Shown: piece after piece, positions 21,709 through 32,960 of the stretch
Position numbering within the stretch: the stretch's first letter is position 1
Layout: each line of letters begins with the position of its first letter
Origin: Cephalotus follicularis
Taxonomy: Eukaryota > Streptophyta > Magnoliopsida > Oxalidales > Cephalotaceae
Reading direction: 5' to 3'
DNA length: 64,000 bases
Assembly: GCA_001972305.1 (NCBI GenBank)
Contig: BDDD01002386.1
Span: 101,817 to 165,816, forward strand
Notes under the pieces: model-generated
Database searches by the model: none
What the model saw: only the letters and a program-made list of their open reading frames with translations
What the model was told of the DNA's origin: nothing
Program-made: the position numbers and the translations under genes

Positions 21709-23200
21709 TTGCTTGCCTTGGTTTAAAGTGTATGTCAAACTCTCCCAACTCCATCGTCCATTTGACCAACCGACCCAAAGTTTTTGGTTTTTGTAGAATT
21801 TGCGGAGAGCCTGGTCGGTCATCACATGGATTGTATGAGCCTGAAAGTATGGCCAGAGCTTCCTTGTTAAGACCATTAACTCGAATGCCAACTTCTGGAT
21901 GGGAGGGTATCGAGCTTTGTCCTTTCCTAGTACCTCGCTCACATAATACACTAGTTTCTGCATATTGTCTTCTTCCCTATCAAAGCGGAGCTGACAGCAA
22001 AGTCGAACGCGAAAAGGTACAAGAGCAAAGTTTCATTATTTTTTTTTTGAAATTCGGGGGGGGGGGGGGGGTCATCAGGTACAACTTCAACTCCTCGAAT
22101 GCTTCTTGGCAGTCTGGCATCCATGAAAAGTCCTTGCCACTCTTCAACTTTTTGAAGAAAGGTAAGCAACAGTCAGTCGATTTAGAGATAAATTTGTTCA
22201 AGGCTGCCAACTACCCGTTGAGTCTCTGCACTTCTTTTACATTTGTGGGAGGTTTCATCTCCAGAACCGCTGCAATATTATCCGGATTTATTGAAATTCC
22301 TTGCTGTGTCACCATGAAGCCAAAGAATTTTCCCAACATTACTCCAAAGGCACATTAGCTGGTGTTGATGAAGCACGCGAAAACATTCGTCCAAATCACC
22401 AAGATAGGCATTCATGACAAAATTCTTGATAAGCAAATCATCTACGTATACTTCCATATTTCTCCCAATTTTGGTACAAAAAGCTTATTCACCAATCTCT
22501 GGAAGGTAGCCCCAGTATTATTCAATCCGAACGGCATACCTTTGCAACAGAAGGTTCTAAAATTGGTGATGAAAAATGTTTTCTCTTGATCCAGTTCAAA
22601 CCTCTAGATCTTGTTATATCCATAGAATAATCCATGAAACTTGGTATCTGATTCCCCGATGTGGAGTCTACCAGCTGATCTATGTGCAAGAGAGGATAAT
22701 TGTTCTTTGGGCAGTCGTTGTTTAGGTCCATAAATTCAATGCACGTCCGCTATTTGTCGTCGACTTTTTGACCAAGCAACGTTGGCCAACCCTTTTGTGT
22801 ATCAACCTCCCATATTAGCCCCGCCTCGAGAAGCTTCCTTACTTCTTACTCTATCACCTCTTGCCTCTCCTCAGCAAAGGCCTTTTTCTTCTGTTTCACT
22901 GGTCGGCATTTTGAAACCCCCAGATTGTGAACCGTCATCTCGAGATCAACCTAGGGATGTCACTCGCCGACTAGGCGAACAAATCCTGATTTTCATACAA
23001 GAAACAGAAAACTTTCTCTTTTGCTTCAATGTTAAGTCCTACACTAACCTTCACAGCCTTTTTCTCAGCTTCTCCTCCTACTTGTACTTCCTCTAATTCA
23101 TCAACCAGTTTACCCATTCCTTTATTCTCTTCTTGAACTTCTAGCTGCTCGATGGGCAACACTTTTTTCATCTTCAGGGATGTTGTGTAGCACTCCTTAG
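21709..23200 (-). pseudogene. Tat pol: reverse transcriptase and first RNase H
   Basis: Reverse transcriptase signatures on the minus strand are CIEFMDLNNDCPKNNYPL and IDQLVDSTSGN near 22660-22730, and an intact catalytic YVDD in EVYVDDL near 22440. RNase H follows: YYVSEVLGKDKARYPPIQKL, YFQAHTIHVMTDQ and the FDIHFK motif near 21730. Many stops and several frameshifts are present, and a 16-nt G run (22056-22071) disrupts the region between the two domains. The domain set and the second RNase H place the element in the Tat lineage. Confidence 0.88.
22056..22071 (+). repeat. Homopolymer of 16 G
   Basis: It reads as a run of prolines on the minus strand inside the decayed Tat pol, where the family normally has two prolines. 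It is preceded by a T-run. This is probably slippage expansion or a sequencing artefact. Confidence 0.9.
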
Positions 23201-23860
23201 CTGTACGCTTGTCCTCCTTTACTATTCATACCCCACATGGGGTAAGTAATTTTATCTTCAAATAGGGAACATCGACCACTACTTTAAGTGCATCCTGAAC
23301 TGACCTCCTGAAGATGGCATTGTAGGTATCTGGCATCTTCACGAATAGGAAGTCCACTAGCACAATTGCTTGGGCTAGTGTCTCTCCTAAGGTCACAGGC
23401 AAGGTGATCACGCCCTCAGAATCCAAGGCATCTCCCATGAACCCTACTAGTAGGGATTGTATCTTCCTCAACTCCCCCTTTCTGCAAGCTCATCCTGGAG
23501 TACGCTTCAAAAGATAATACATCTACTGAACTCCCACTGTCAATCAATATTCTCTTCACACTATGATTTGCAATGTTGACACTGATTACCAATGGATCAT
23601 CATAGGGAGTCCTAGCTCCTTCAAAATCTTTATCAGAAAAGACAACAAAACATCCGAATTCAGTTTTTTACAGGCTGATTAACCTCTCGGATTTCTCTTG
23701 CGTATCTCCTCCTGAAGGAGCTACTGGATCCCCTGATGCCAACCCCCCTGAGATGACATTAATAGTGGCAATGACGTCTTGGTGTGGGTTATCCCGGGAT
23801 CGATTACCCTCCCTTTCTGGGGACTCTCTTTCGTCCCCTGATTTTGGTTTATCTTGACAT
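23201..23860 (-). pseudogene. Tat protease region
   Basis: The aspartic protease active site reads LIDSGSSVDVL near 23520-23550 on the minus strand. It is followed by the family block LVGFMGDALDSEG..ITLPVTLGE and VDFLFVKMPDTYNAIF (23226-23471). Stops and small shifts separate the parts. Confidence 0.82.
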
Positions 23861-25035
23861 ACAGATATTGCAGGTCAACGTGCCGACCCAACTTCCCTCT
23901 ACGTATTAACTTCTCGATCTCTCCTTTTAACTCCCAACACTCATTTGTGTTATGTACGTGGTAGTGGTGAAACCCACACCAACGATCTCAGTTTCTTTTG
24001 TTATTGCCAGTTGACATCTTCATTGGACACTTGATTCTTTTGTAGTTCCTGATCTGAATCAGTACTTGTCTCTTGGAGTCCAGAGTAGGGTGAAATTCTT
24101 GAAGGAAGGGGGTTGAGGTCGTTCATCCCTCCTTCCGGACTCCCCCATTGGGGATTCTCCCTACCCCATCAGATATCCGTCCGCCTAGGCTTTCCTCTTT
24201 TAGGTTCTGGTGTGCTTTCAACCTTCTTCTTCCTTCCTTGCTAGCAGGGTTTCCTCCAAATTGATGTACGTATTTGCCTGAGACAATAGATCATGGAGGC
24301 TTGTCGCCTCATTCTTGACCAAAGACGTGAGGAACCTCCCAGTCCAAAGTCCGTTAGTGGGTATTACTGCGGTAACTCTTTGATCCATGTCTCAAGCTTC
24401 AAATGCTTCGGCCTAGAAGCGCTTGATATAATCCTGTAGCGATTCTCCTTGTCTATGTTTCACATTCATAAGATTGAAAGTTTTCTTTCACTATCTTCTA
24501 ATGCTAATGAAATAGTTACGAACTCCTTGCTGAGTTCCTTAAAAGTCGATATGTAGTGTCAAAGATGAGTGGCACACCAAGATCTGGCTGCCCCTTTGAG
24601 CGATGCATGGAACAATCAACATTTGATGGCGTCCTCCATGTTGTGAACTATCATTAGGTCCTTGAAGCTCACCAAGTGATCCCCTGCATCTGAGTTCCCA
24701 TCATAGTGCTTGAATTGCAGGAATTTGAACTCCCTCGGCATCAGTTCCTCCATAACTTCATCGGTAAAGGGGTGAGCGTTGTAGTTAAAGAGCTCCTTAA
24801 TGTGTTGGTTATGACATTCATTTAAACCCATGTGGCCAAGCTGCGAAAGGGCAACTTTTCTTGGCCTTACTTCGGATTGTCCCTTAACCTGTGAGGCTCC
24901 AAGGTTACCAATTGGTGATGCCTCACGCTTGCCTATTGCGTGTCTCAGCCTTGGGGTAGCTGAAGAACTTTCTTCCTCATAGTCAGGATTCCATGAGGGT
25001 CTAGGAGCCCATGGTGACCTTTCCCTCCTCCCCAA
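23861..25035 (-). pseudogene. Tat gag
   Basis: From the ATG at 25035 the minus strand encodes a Gag with HPFTDEVMEELMPREFKFLQ and FKHYDGNSDAGDHLVSFKDL (24650-24780), then FHASLKGAARSW after a stop at about 24616. Near 23950-23990 is the CCHC-like tail of Tat Gag (CGFHHYHVHNTNECWELK, EIEKLIRRGKL). It is broken by several stops and shifts. Region 24080-24480 is too degraded to follow closely. Confidence 0.82.
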
Positions 25036-25530
25036 CCTTCCTCTCTGGGCCTTTGGTCTTTCTTCCTCTTGTCATCCCCAAGTTACCGACCTTGGTACCC
25101 GGTACGTGTCGAACTCATTAGCTTCTTCATTGTGCTCACAGTGGTTGGTTGGAGGCGGTAAATTTGAGAAAGGGGGTCCATCATCCATCGTCAAGCAAAG
25201 CACTCCATTGCTCACTCTAGCCTTTCGAGGTCAGCCCTCATTGCAAATTGTTCTTCGGTTGTGATCCTCGAATCAGGCTTATCCTGATCTTGGTTCTGAT
25301 GGTGTATGGTTTCATCGGGGATCACCCTGATATTGGAGCGAGGTGCTCATGTAAGATCTGCTTCCCAGGGTTCAGTCCCCGGGTTATTCCTGATTCTCAG
25401 GCTGTAGGAGCATCCGGCAATAGAAAAGACTCTCCTGAAGCCTTTATGTTCTTCAGCCATCTATAAAGGGTAAGACAAATCGAGCTAAGACTTGGCTTTT
25501 CATTTGCTTCCCACAAACGACACCAATTAT
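25036..25530 (-). other. Tat leader and primer-binding site
   Basis: On the minus strand the Tat LTR end CTACA is followed by ATAAT and TTGGTGTCGTTTGTGGGAA (about 25507-25526). This is the Tat/Athila-type primer-binding region. The rest up to the gag ATG is leader with no supported ORF. Confidence 0.75.
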
Positions 25531-25926
25531 TGTAGTACGGTTCTGGTCAACAATAAATTTCTTTCTTCCGGATAGGCCGAGTATCTAAATCCGGCTCTGA
25601 AGTCGAAACAGGTCCTAGGTAAACAAGAAAAGCGATCAGAGGGTAGCTCGAGATCTATCCCTGAGGCTACTCTCCGAGAGTTAAGCCAATGTCGACCATC
25701 TTAAGAGGATATTTTTTGCCTAAGGATATATGCAGGGAATGATTCAAGTAGAGATAAGATATGGTGAGGTCAGCAGAATGTCTGAGTATGAAAGGCTACC
25801 TTCAAAAAAGGACATGGGGTCCTTTTACCATGGAACTGTAGTTGGCGTCAAATGATTAATGCACCCCTATTCGTTCCTCAGCCATTGGAGGGCAGACGAT
25901 AATTTTGCTTAGGGCTATTTGGCTCA
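25531..25926 (-). repeat. Tat 5' LTR, 3'-terminal 396 bp
   Basis: Starting TGTAGTACGG on the plus strand (complement of an LTR end), it extends to 25926, where LTR G is inserted. The rest should lie beyond the right edge of the window. GCTCA (25922-25926) is the expected TSD of G. Confidence 0.72.
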
Positions 25927-25977
25927 TGTCACACCCCATTCTCACAACCGAGCCGGAGGTCATTGCAATCAATATAT
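25927..25977 (-). repeat. LTR G (family 3), first 51 bp before element D
   Basis: TGTCACACCCCATTC is the complement of an LTR end GGGGTGTGACA, the same end as solo LTR K. It is interrupted by element D and resumes at 36637. Confidence 0.78.
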
Positions 25978-27372
25978 TGTAATGCCCGAAATTTTATAAA
26001 TAATTATTTTAATATTGACACAGTGTATGGCCGTATTGAGTCGATGGAGCCCGAATCAATAAAAAGCATCGCGTATTAGAGCCGTAAATGATAAGGCCCA
26101 AAATGAATAATAAAGCCCATTTTTAATGCGCGACAGTAAGTCTCTATGTTCGCATTTTTATTGAGATTATTTTGGTCCCCGTTCGGATAATTAATATCGC
26201 CGTTTGCCGATTAAACGGAACCCATGCCTTAGTATTTGGATAGTAAATACAAAGAAGGGAAGCAAAAATTAAAGAAAGAAAAGAGGGGACACGGGCGCAT
26301 AAGGCGCCCGTGCAAAAGAAAGAAGGAGAGACGCTAGAGGGAGAGAGACAACGGGAGAGAAAGGGAGAGAGGGAGAGGTCGACGCTGGAGAAGACGACGA
26401 CGCTGGACTAGGAGCTCACCGGTCAGAGCCTCCACTGTCGACGGTAAGCCTCCTTTCCTTTCCTCTTGTTTTTTCTTCTTTTTTTTTTCTCGTTTTTCTT
26501 CTCCCCAACGCAATGCCACTATGCGCGTTGCCGAGTGTTCTGCCGTCGGTTAGCATCACGGGAAGGTCCGGTCTTCACCTAGGAGGCCGGCTACACCTAT
26601 TTCAGTGGCTGATTTGGCGCCATTCGATAAAAAACGACCGGATTCGAACTGACGAGTTGACTCAGTGAGTTGACCAACTATCAGCTTTGACCATGTGTTT
26701 AGCACCGAGTCTTGGTGAGCTAAGGGCAAGGATGTGTAGAGTTGATGATTGTGAGGCGTTTTATGGTGGTAGCCAGAGTTGTTGACTACCGGCGAGTTAA
26801 CTCAGTGAGTTGAACTCACTGGCCGGCCGTGACAGAGCGTTTCACGGTGAGTCACAGTGAGCCTCCAATGGTTTTCAACACATCGTCCAATGTGGAACCT
26901 GTTTTTGGGTTTCACCGGAGCTAAATGAGTTGCCCGGAAACTGGCCGAAGCTCCGATGGCGGCTGTGTTTGGTTTTTGTGCATAGAGTGTAATGGAAATG
27001 TGTTGTGAATGCAGGATAAAGGAAACGATCAAGGATAAACGAAACTATCAAGTATAGAGGATTTTCGAGATTTACGAGCTCAGTTGCTAAGAGGTAGGTT
27101 ATACTATTGCTTGCATTACATTCATGCATTCTAAATAGTTATATGGATTGATATGTGTACGAATTGTACTTGTATGGATGCATGATTGTATATATATATA
27201 ATTGCATATGGCATATGATATAAGGGTTCGATATTGAATTAAGAGGAGATGAGTTCTTACCTTCTCTTAATTCATGGGCTATGGTATGAATCTTAAAGGG
27301 TTTTGAACTGTTTTGGACATAGTTCCATTGATTTACAAACTCTTTCACAAACTGCATTTTCTATCAAAACCG

Positions 27373-27640
27373 TCGACGCTTTATGCTTTCAAAACCAAAC
27401 CCGTCGACGCTATCATGTCTTAAATTGAGTAGTCGATGTTTTATACTTATGCCTTCTAAAACCGTCGACGCTTTTATATGTTAAACTTACTGCCGACGGT
27501 TTACGCTTTTAGACAAACCCGTCGACACCTTGCACCTTACTGTTTTGACCAATGACGCTTTAACATTTAAGCGTCGACACTCAATACCAAACTATCAATG
27601 CTTAAGTGCTGAGCGTTGATGCCCGGGGCTAAGCATCGAC
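27373..27640. repeat. GTCGAC palindrome array in D 5' LTR
   Basis: Core starts are 27373, 27404, 27433, 27465, 27493, 27522, 27552, 27574, 27595, 27616 and 27636. Steps are 28-32 bp in the first part and 20-22 bp in the last part, roughly three then two helical turns. The 3' LTR carries the same array at about 34360-34630. LTR E lacks it. Confidence 0.9.
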
Positions 27641-28341
27641 GCTCAGTACCCCATTCTGCCCCAACACCCTGTTTTACATGGTTTTCCATCCAACATGGTT
27701 TTATCTTCAACCGGATTCCATAGAAAGCCTCCGTAAGGGTTTGTAACCTATGGAAATCCTTCTGTATCACTTTTGATTTCTAAATCGATGTTCAAAGTGA
27801 AGTTTTAAGGAATGTACTCAATAAAAGAATTTTACGCAAATGGTTTCTAAATGGTTTTCAAAATGGTCAAGATAGTTCCATTGAGATATTGAGACGCGGA
27901 TATCTTATTTGGACTTCCTCTTCATTGTTTTATGGATTTCAAAATGGTCAGGTACTTCCATTGGGACATCTGGGCGTGGATACTCCCATTTGGACTCCCT
28001 TTCCATTCATTATAACTTCGATAGGGACCAAGCAAATGATATATGAAAAATTGATTACAAAATGGATTATGAACACGAAATGGCCATTGGATATGAAAAA
28101 TGAGTTATGATTATGAAATGATCTTTATATGATTTGACGGATGTGGATCCTATGAGAATCTTTAGGAAATGGTCCCTATCCATTAAATGAATATATGTTA
28201 TGGGTTACGAGTATTAGAAGGTACGACTATGATATATATTATTGTTTGAGACCTATGAGATAACCTATTCATAATCTACATTTCCATCGCGAGGATTATG
28301 GGTGTTCGATCACATCAGCACTGGAGGTTACTGGCGCCTAC

Positions 28342-28460
28342 GGGTTCTGACCGTTTTTATGGCTTTACCACCATATTACGGGTTCTGACCATTTTTACGG
28401 CTTTATCACTATACTTACGGGCTCTGACCGTTTTTACGGCTTAGCCATGATGTGATCAGC
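28342..28460 (+). repeat. 38-bp minisatellite, 3 copies (D 5' LTR)
   Basis: Units with GGGTTCTGACC and TTTTTACGGCTTTACCACC start at 28342, 28380 and 28419. The 3' LTR has five copies. Confidence 0.93.
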
Positions 28461-29488
28461 GTTATCTCTTCCCCACTCGGCTACGACCTTAAAAGGGTAG
28501 GTAGTCGGTGGTAGTACTTTCTCGGGCCGGAGGGGCAGAGTAGTACTCAAACCTATGGATTGTTTGGCCCTACGTATGATGACTGATTGTTTATGGAGTG
28601 TCTGCAGGCCTATGACCTTTTATGTGATTAGGACCAGCCCAGTATACAACTACTTAGGGACAGTTGGTATACTGACGCTGTCCGCAATTGTCATTTATGC
28701 ACACGACATGCCATACATATATATTATACTGTTGTGCACATATCACCATTATGCTGATGCACTACATGACATACATTGATATACTGTTACACGCATATCA
28801 CTATTATACTGTTGCATGCATAGCATAGTATACCTACTCGACATTATGTCGCTGGCCTATTTCCCCTCTTTGCAGAATGGGTCAGGCTCAGGCACAGGTG
28901 ATGGACTGCAGTGAGGTAAGCTGAGAAGGACGAGTTTTCTATAGCAGATTTTGTTAGCCAATTGTATATGGAGTTGCTTGTGTTTGGATTTGCTTATGAG
29001 TTATATATAAGATTTGTATAAAAGGGGCCTCACATTTATAAGGATTGTGAAAAGGAACCCTATGTATTTGAGACAAATATAAAGATGTTATAGTTATGTT
29101 TTATTCAGCTATCGACCTGCCGACATGTGGCAGTGCTTATGATATGGGTGTTGATGTAAAAGATATAGACAGGACCCCTATTGTGATAAACTGCTGTTTC
29201 CTCCTTCGGGATTGTGGTTGTTCAGGGCTGAGCCCAAGATATAAATTGTGTTTTTCTTTACAAGGGGTTTCGTCCGATAAATGAATACTTCATGCCGAAA
29301 TTTTGGGTGATTTTAAGAGTTAGTTTTTATTTGGATTGATTAATTCCGCTGTTGTAATACGATTGTTTAAAGTTTTAAATTTGTATCATTCTTGGCGTAT
29401 GGATTATATGACTAAATGGAATGAAAGGGAATGAATATCACGCGTTGGATCATGCGGGTTCCCTCTCGCGGTTCAGGGTGCGATAGCT

Positions 29489-29501
29489 TGGTATCAGAGC
29501 C
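29489..29501 (+). promoter_or_regulatory. Primer-binding site of element D
   Basis: TGGTATCAGAGCC, three bases after the LTR end, matches the 3' end of plant initiator tRNA-Met. Confidence 0.93.
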
Positions 29502-31089
29502 AGTCCTATGCTGGATACGCCAGGATAGGGTCCTTGGCTATGGGAATTGAGAATGATTGATGGAAATAAAGTGATATTTGGAGTTACTTGGAGTAGCGGA
29601 ATGATAAGTGTTACATGGAGTTTCTTGGAATTATGGGTATGAGAAGTCGATAACTGAATCTTTGTCTCTTAAAGAAGTAGATATGGAACAGAAAAGCAAA
29701 GGAACTACCATACCACATTTAGACTAGTCCCGCGGTCGGGAATTATCGAGGACATACAATTTGACCTAGTCTCATAGTTTTATGGTATGGGCTGGTTATA
29801 CAGTTATGGATTGTACGATTGTGGACCGTACAGCCATGAATCGTACGGCTAGGGATCGTGCGGTCATGGTTAAGGGATAAGGTATGGATATGAATACGAT
29901 ATGCTTGCGGATCGTATCATTATGATCGTAATGGTCCGTATTGTGATGGTATAGTCGGAAGACAGTATGTGTGTTTAGTTAACCCTCCTAAGGATATAGG
30001 ATGGATTGGTTAGCAGCACATTGTACCCATGTGAATGGTTACGGGAAGGTTAAGACCTTCAATATATCAAGATAGTCTCAATTCCAGTTTTTTGGGACTT
30101 TGGATCATCAGCCAGTTCAGATGATATCAGCCCTTCATGTTGATAGAATTATGGGACAAGGTTACAGTGGATATCTGTCATATGTGCCGATAACAGGAGA
30201 CTGTTACCGAGGTTTGAGGATGTTCTGGTTGTTTGTGAATACCCAGACGTGGTTCCGGGTGAGTTAACATCCTTACCTCTTGAGAAGGGTTCAGAGTATC
30301 TGATTGATTGTTTCTAGGAGTTTGGCAGGAATTCTCCTTTGTTTGTCAACCCCTCTGTCGATCAACACGTCAACGCATTGGTTCATAGCGTCTACGCCTG
30401 TGAGTGAAGAGTTGACACCCTAGAGGTGAGCAGTTGACACGATGACCATTCTTTCACGTTTTTGTGCATTAACTAGTGTTACACGTCGACACCTACCCTG
30501 AATGTGTGCTCATCGCGTTGACGCTTAAACATAGTAATTGATGAAGCTTAGCAAAAACACGTTAACGCCTAAAATGGAATAGTTGACACCAACAGTGATG
30601 ACGTCGACGCCTAGAGGATGGTGTTGATGCCCAAATGTCCTGTTTTATATGAAGTTTCTCGTCTTACTTGGGTTCTATCCTGAAAGGATTCCCCAGTCAG
30701 GCTAGCACCTAAGGCTACCATGTAGGCTGTTTCTGAGGCCGCCAAGTAGTCTAGACTTACTAGGGAGGCCGACTTCGAAAAGGCAACCCCTCTGAAACCC
30801 CATGCGATATACCAATGGTGTGACAGTGAGGGCCATGACATGTGAAGCGAACAGGTCACCGACTGAGATGACCGTGGTAGATCTGTGTGGCACCGAGAGG
30901 AAGGGTCGACAAGCCCTGACTACAGGATGTATATTGTACAGTTTATGGCATACTGTTATGGATCCGAGTTTGCTCAGTTCATGTATTGCCTTGTGACTCA
31001 TATGTCATGCTAATGTGAAACTAGAACCCTTATGGAATGTTATGTAAGTTAACACCCCAATGGGAGAATCTATTTATCCTGAAGGAGTG
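29502..31089 (+). other. Decayed 5' internal region of element D
   Basis: Where gag and protease should be I find no motif. 29740-29970 is rich in CGTACGG and TATGGATCG words, like LTR E. 30360-30640 holds GTCGAC/GTTGAC-type units (next entry). Small open frames around 30700-31000 on both strands match nothing I know. Confidence 0.6.
30360..30640. repeat. GTCGAC-type unit array inside element D
   Basis: Cores (TCAAC, TCTAC, TTGAC, TCGAC) begin at 30370, 30391, 30412 and 30434, then 30486, 30518, 30538, 30562, 30583, 30604 and 30624. Most steps are 20-22 bp. It is degenerate but keeps the phase seen in the LTR arrays. Confidence 0.78.
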
Positions 31090-32947
31090 TGTGAGTTGTG
31101 TGCTATGAAGATAGCCGACCCTATATGACGGCAACCCTCCTAGTGTTGCCGATGGATGAGTTAGAAAGTGATTACAGAGATGGATCCATTTGGATATGTG
31201 TTATCATCGACAGTCTCCAAGTCACGATATGGACCTTATGGGTGGATCATAGTGTCGTTGGTGGGGATGATCAATTCCCTACTACATTCATGAACTTTAT
31301 GGAAGGGGTGTGTAATCCATATCTTGACCATATCATCGTAGTCTCCTTCAATGATGTATTAGTGCATTCCAAGCTTGCGGAATGCCATGGGAAGTGGTTG
31401 TGCTAAATATGACAGGTCTTGCGAGATCGCCAATGGTATGCTAAGTTCAGCAAGTATGGACTTTTGTTATTGGAGGTAGTTTCCTTGTTCACGTTGACCA
31501 CAGTGCTGGTTCATCTGTGGACCTAACAATGATAGAAGTAACGAGGGATTGGAAATGGCCGATAAACATGATAACAGTCCGTGGTTTCTTAGGCTTAGCA
31601 GGTTACTATCGCTGCTTTGTCGAGAAATTTTTACGGATTACCACACCTTTGACTCGATTGACGCAGAAAGACGGGATGTAAAAGATGACTGTGGTAAAGG
31701 GAGCTTCCAGGAGTTAAAACATCGTCTGATATCCGCGCCGATCATGGTTTACCTGAGAGCAATGATGGTTTTGTGGTATATAGTGATGCCTTAGGGAACA
31801 GTGCGAATTGTGTTTTGAGATTGTTTGGGGAATGAGCCCCTATGTCTTAAGGAAGGTTGGAGCCTCAGGAGTAAGTTATTCTACTCATGACCTAGAATTT
31901 TGCAGCGTTAGCCATGTGCTACGCCAATGGAGACCCTGTCTATACGGCACAAAGTTAGAGGTTTTCACAGATCACAAGGGTCCGAAACCTCCTTTCTCTT
32001 AGAAGGATCTAAATATGAAACAAAGAAGGTGGATGGAGCTACTCAATGGTTACATCTATGAGATCCAATGTCAACCAGGCGAGGCTAATAGGGTGGCAGA
32101 CGCCTTAAGTCGCTGATTAGCTTACTTGACGGTCTCCTGAGTTCAAGCACGACCATGGTTGGTGGATAGAATTGAGAGGCTTAAGGAATGGTTGGTGAAT
32201 TGCTTAAGGCTACATTACACGATCAAGACAGATTCAAACCAGAATTCTTGATTCATGGTGATGAGTCGATAAAATCCCAAGGAAGAGTTTTTGCCCTTTA
32301 CAACGAAAAGCCGACGGAGGAGCTATAGTTACAAGCTTATCACTCCAGTTTCTCAGTACATCCAGCGATTAGCAAGATGCATCGAGATTTATAATTCAAT
32401 TTGGTTGAATGACATGAAGAGAGAGTAGGTGCAGTTGCCCATATACTTGCCTTACCACTCAGCCTACGGGACCGGAACCTACCACATAAGGTAGAGTATA
32501 TGCCTGGATCAGGGTGGCATCACAAAAGCGTGATGGATAGAGATAACGGTTGGAATGGACTTCTGCCGTTAGCAGAACTCACACGGGAAGATCATGTATT
32601 TCATAAGGTGTTCATATCTCAATACTCAGAGTATATTATCCAGATCCTTCTCACGTGCTACCATATGAGCCGTTAGAGCTAAAGGTGGATACAAGCTTGA
32701 GGAGAACTCATATATATGTATATAAATATATGTTCAGAGATGGTTTTCGAATGATATGGACGCCGAAGGACGATGAAACGGGTTATACGGTCGTGGACCA
32801 AATGGTTAAAGAATGAGGACGTTTCATGGGTGAAGTGTGATGATAATACTATGAGCTTTAGAAAGTTGTATGAGATGCGAGAAAGAAACGAAGACATTAT
32901 ACCCTCACATGATTTAACCCAGGAAATCTCGAGGACGAGATTTTTCT
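31090..32947 (+). pseudogene. Gypsy pol remnant of element D (RT, RNase H, integrase)
   Basis: Short matching pieces appear in the right order. RT end: NPYLDHIIVV then SFNDVLVHSK near 31310-31370, where the usual FIDD is FNDV, so the second catalytic Asp is lost. Next is the RT-RNase H connection (TVRGFLGLAGYYRCFVEKF, PLTRLTQKDG at 31560-31680). RNase H follows (EVFTDHKGPK near 31970, MKQRRWMELLNGY, NRVADALSR near 32110). The integrase zinc-binding part is near 32350 (HPAISKMHRDL). Then come traces of integrase and a tail just before the PPT. Stops and shifts are frequent. Confidence 0.85.
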
Positions 32948-32960
32948 AAGGAGGGGAGGA
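32948..32960 (+). promoter_or_regulatory. Polypurine tract of element D
   Basis: AAGGAGGGGAGGA sits immediately before the 3' LTR start TGTAACGCCC. Confidence 0.93.

Larger units (their letters stand above)
25978..29485 (+). repeat. 5' LTR of element D
   Basis: This 3508-bp LTR starts TGTAATGCCCG and ends GGGTGCGATA (CA to TA change). Contents: GC hairpin 26290-26312, GA-rich leader, donor-like ACGGTAAGCCTCC near 26440, acceptor-like GAATGCAG|GAT near 27015, 38-nt hairpin 27236-27273, GTCGAC array 27373-27640, 38-bp minisatellite with 3 copies. Its frames are non-coding. Confidence 0.95.

Noticed and set aside
21732-22358. 208-codon plus-strand frame
   Set aside because: It is antisense to recognisable Tat RT and RNase H motifs on the minus strand and includes the G16 run.
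29486-29503. TGGTATCAGAGCC as part of a tRNA gene
   Set aside because: It is only the primer-binding site complementary to the tRNA 3' end; no cloverleaf surrounds it.
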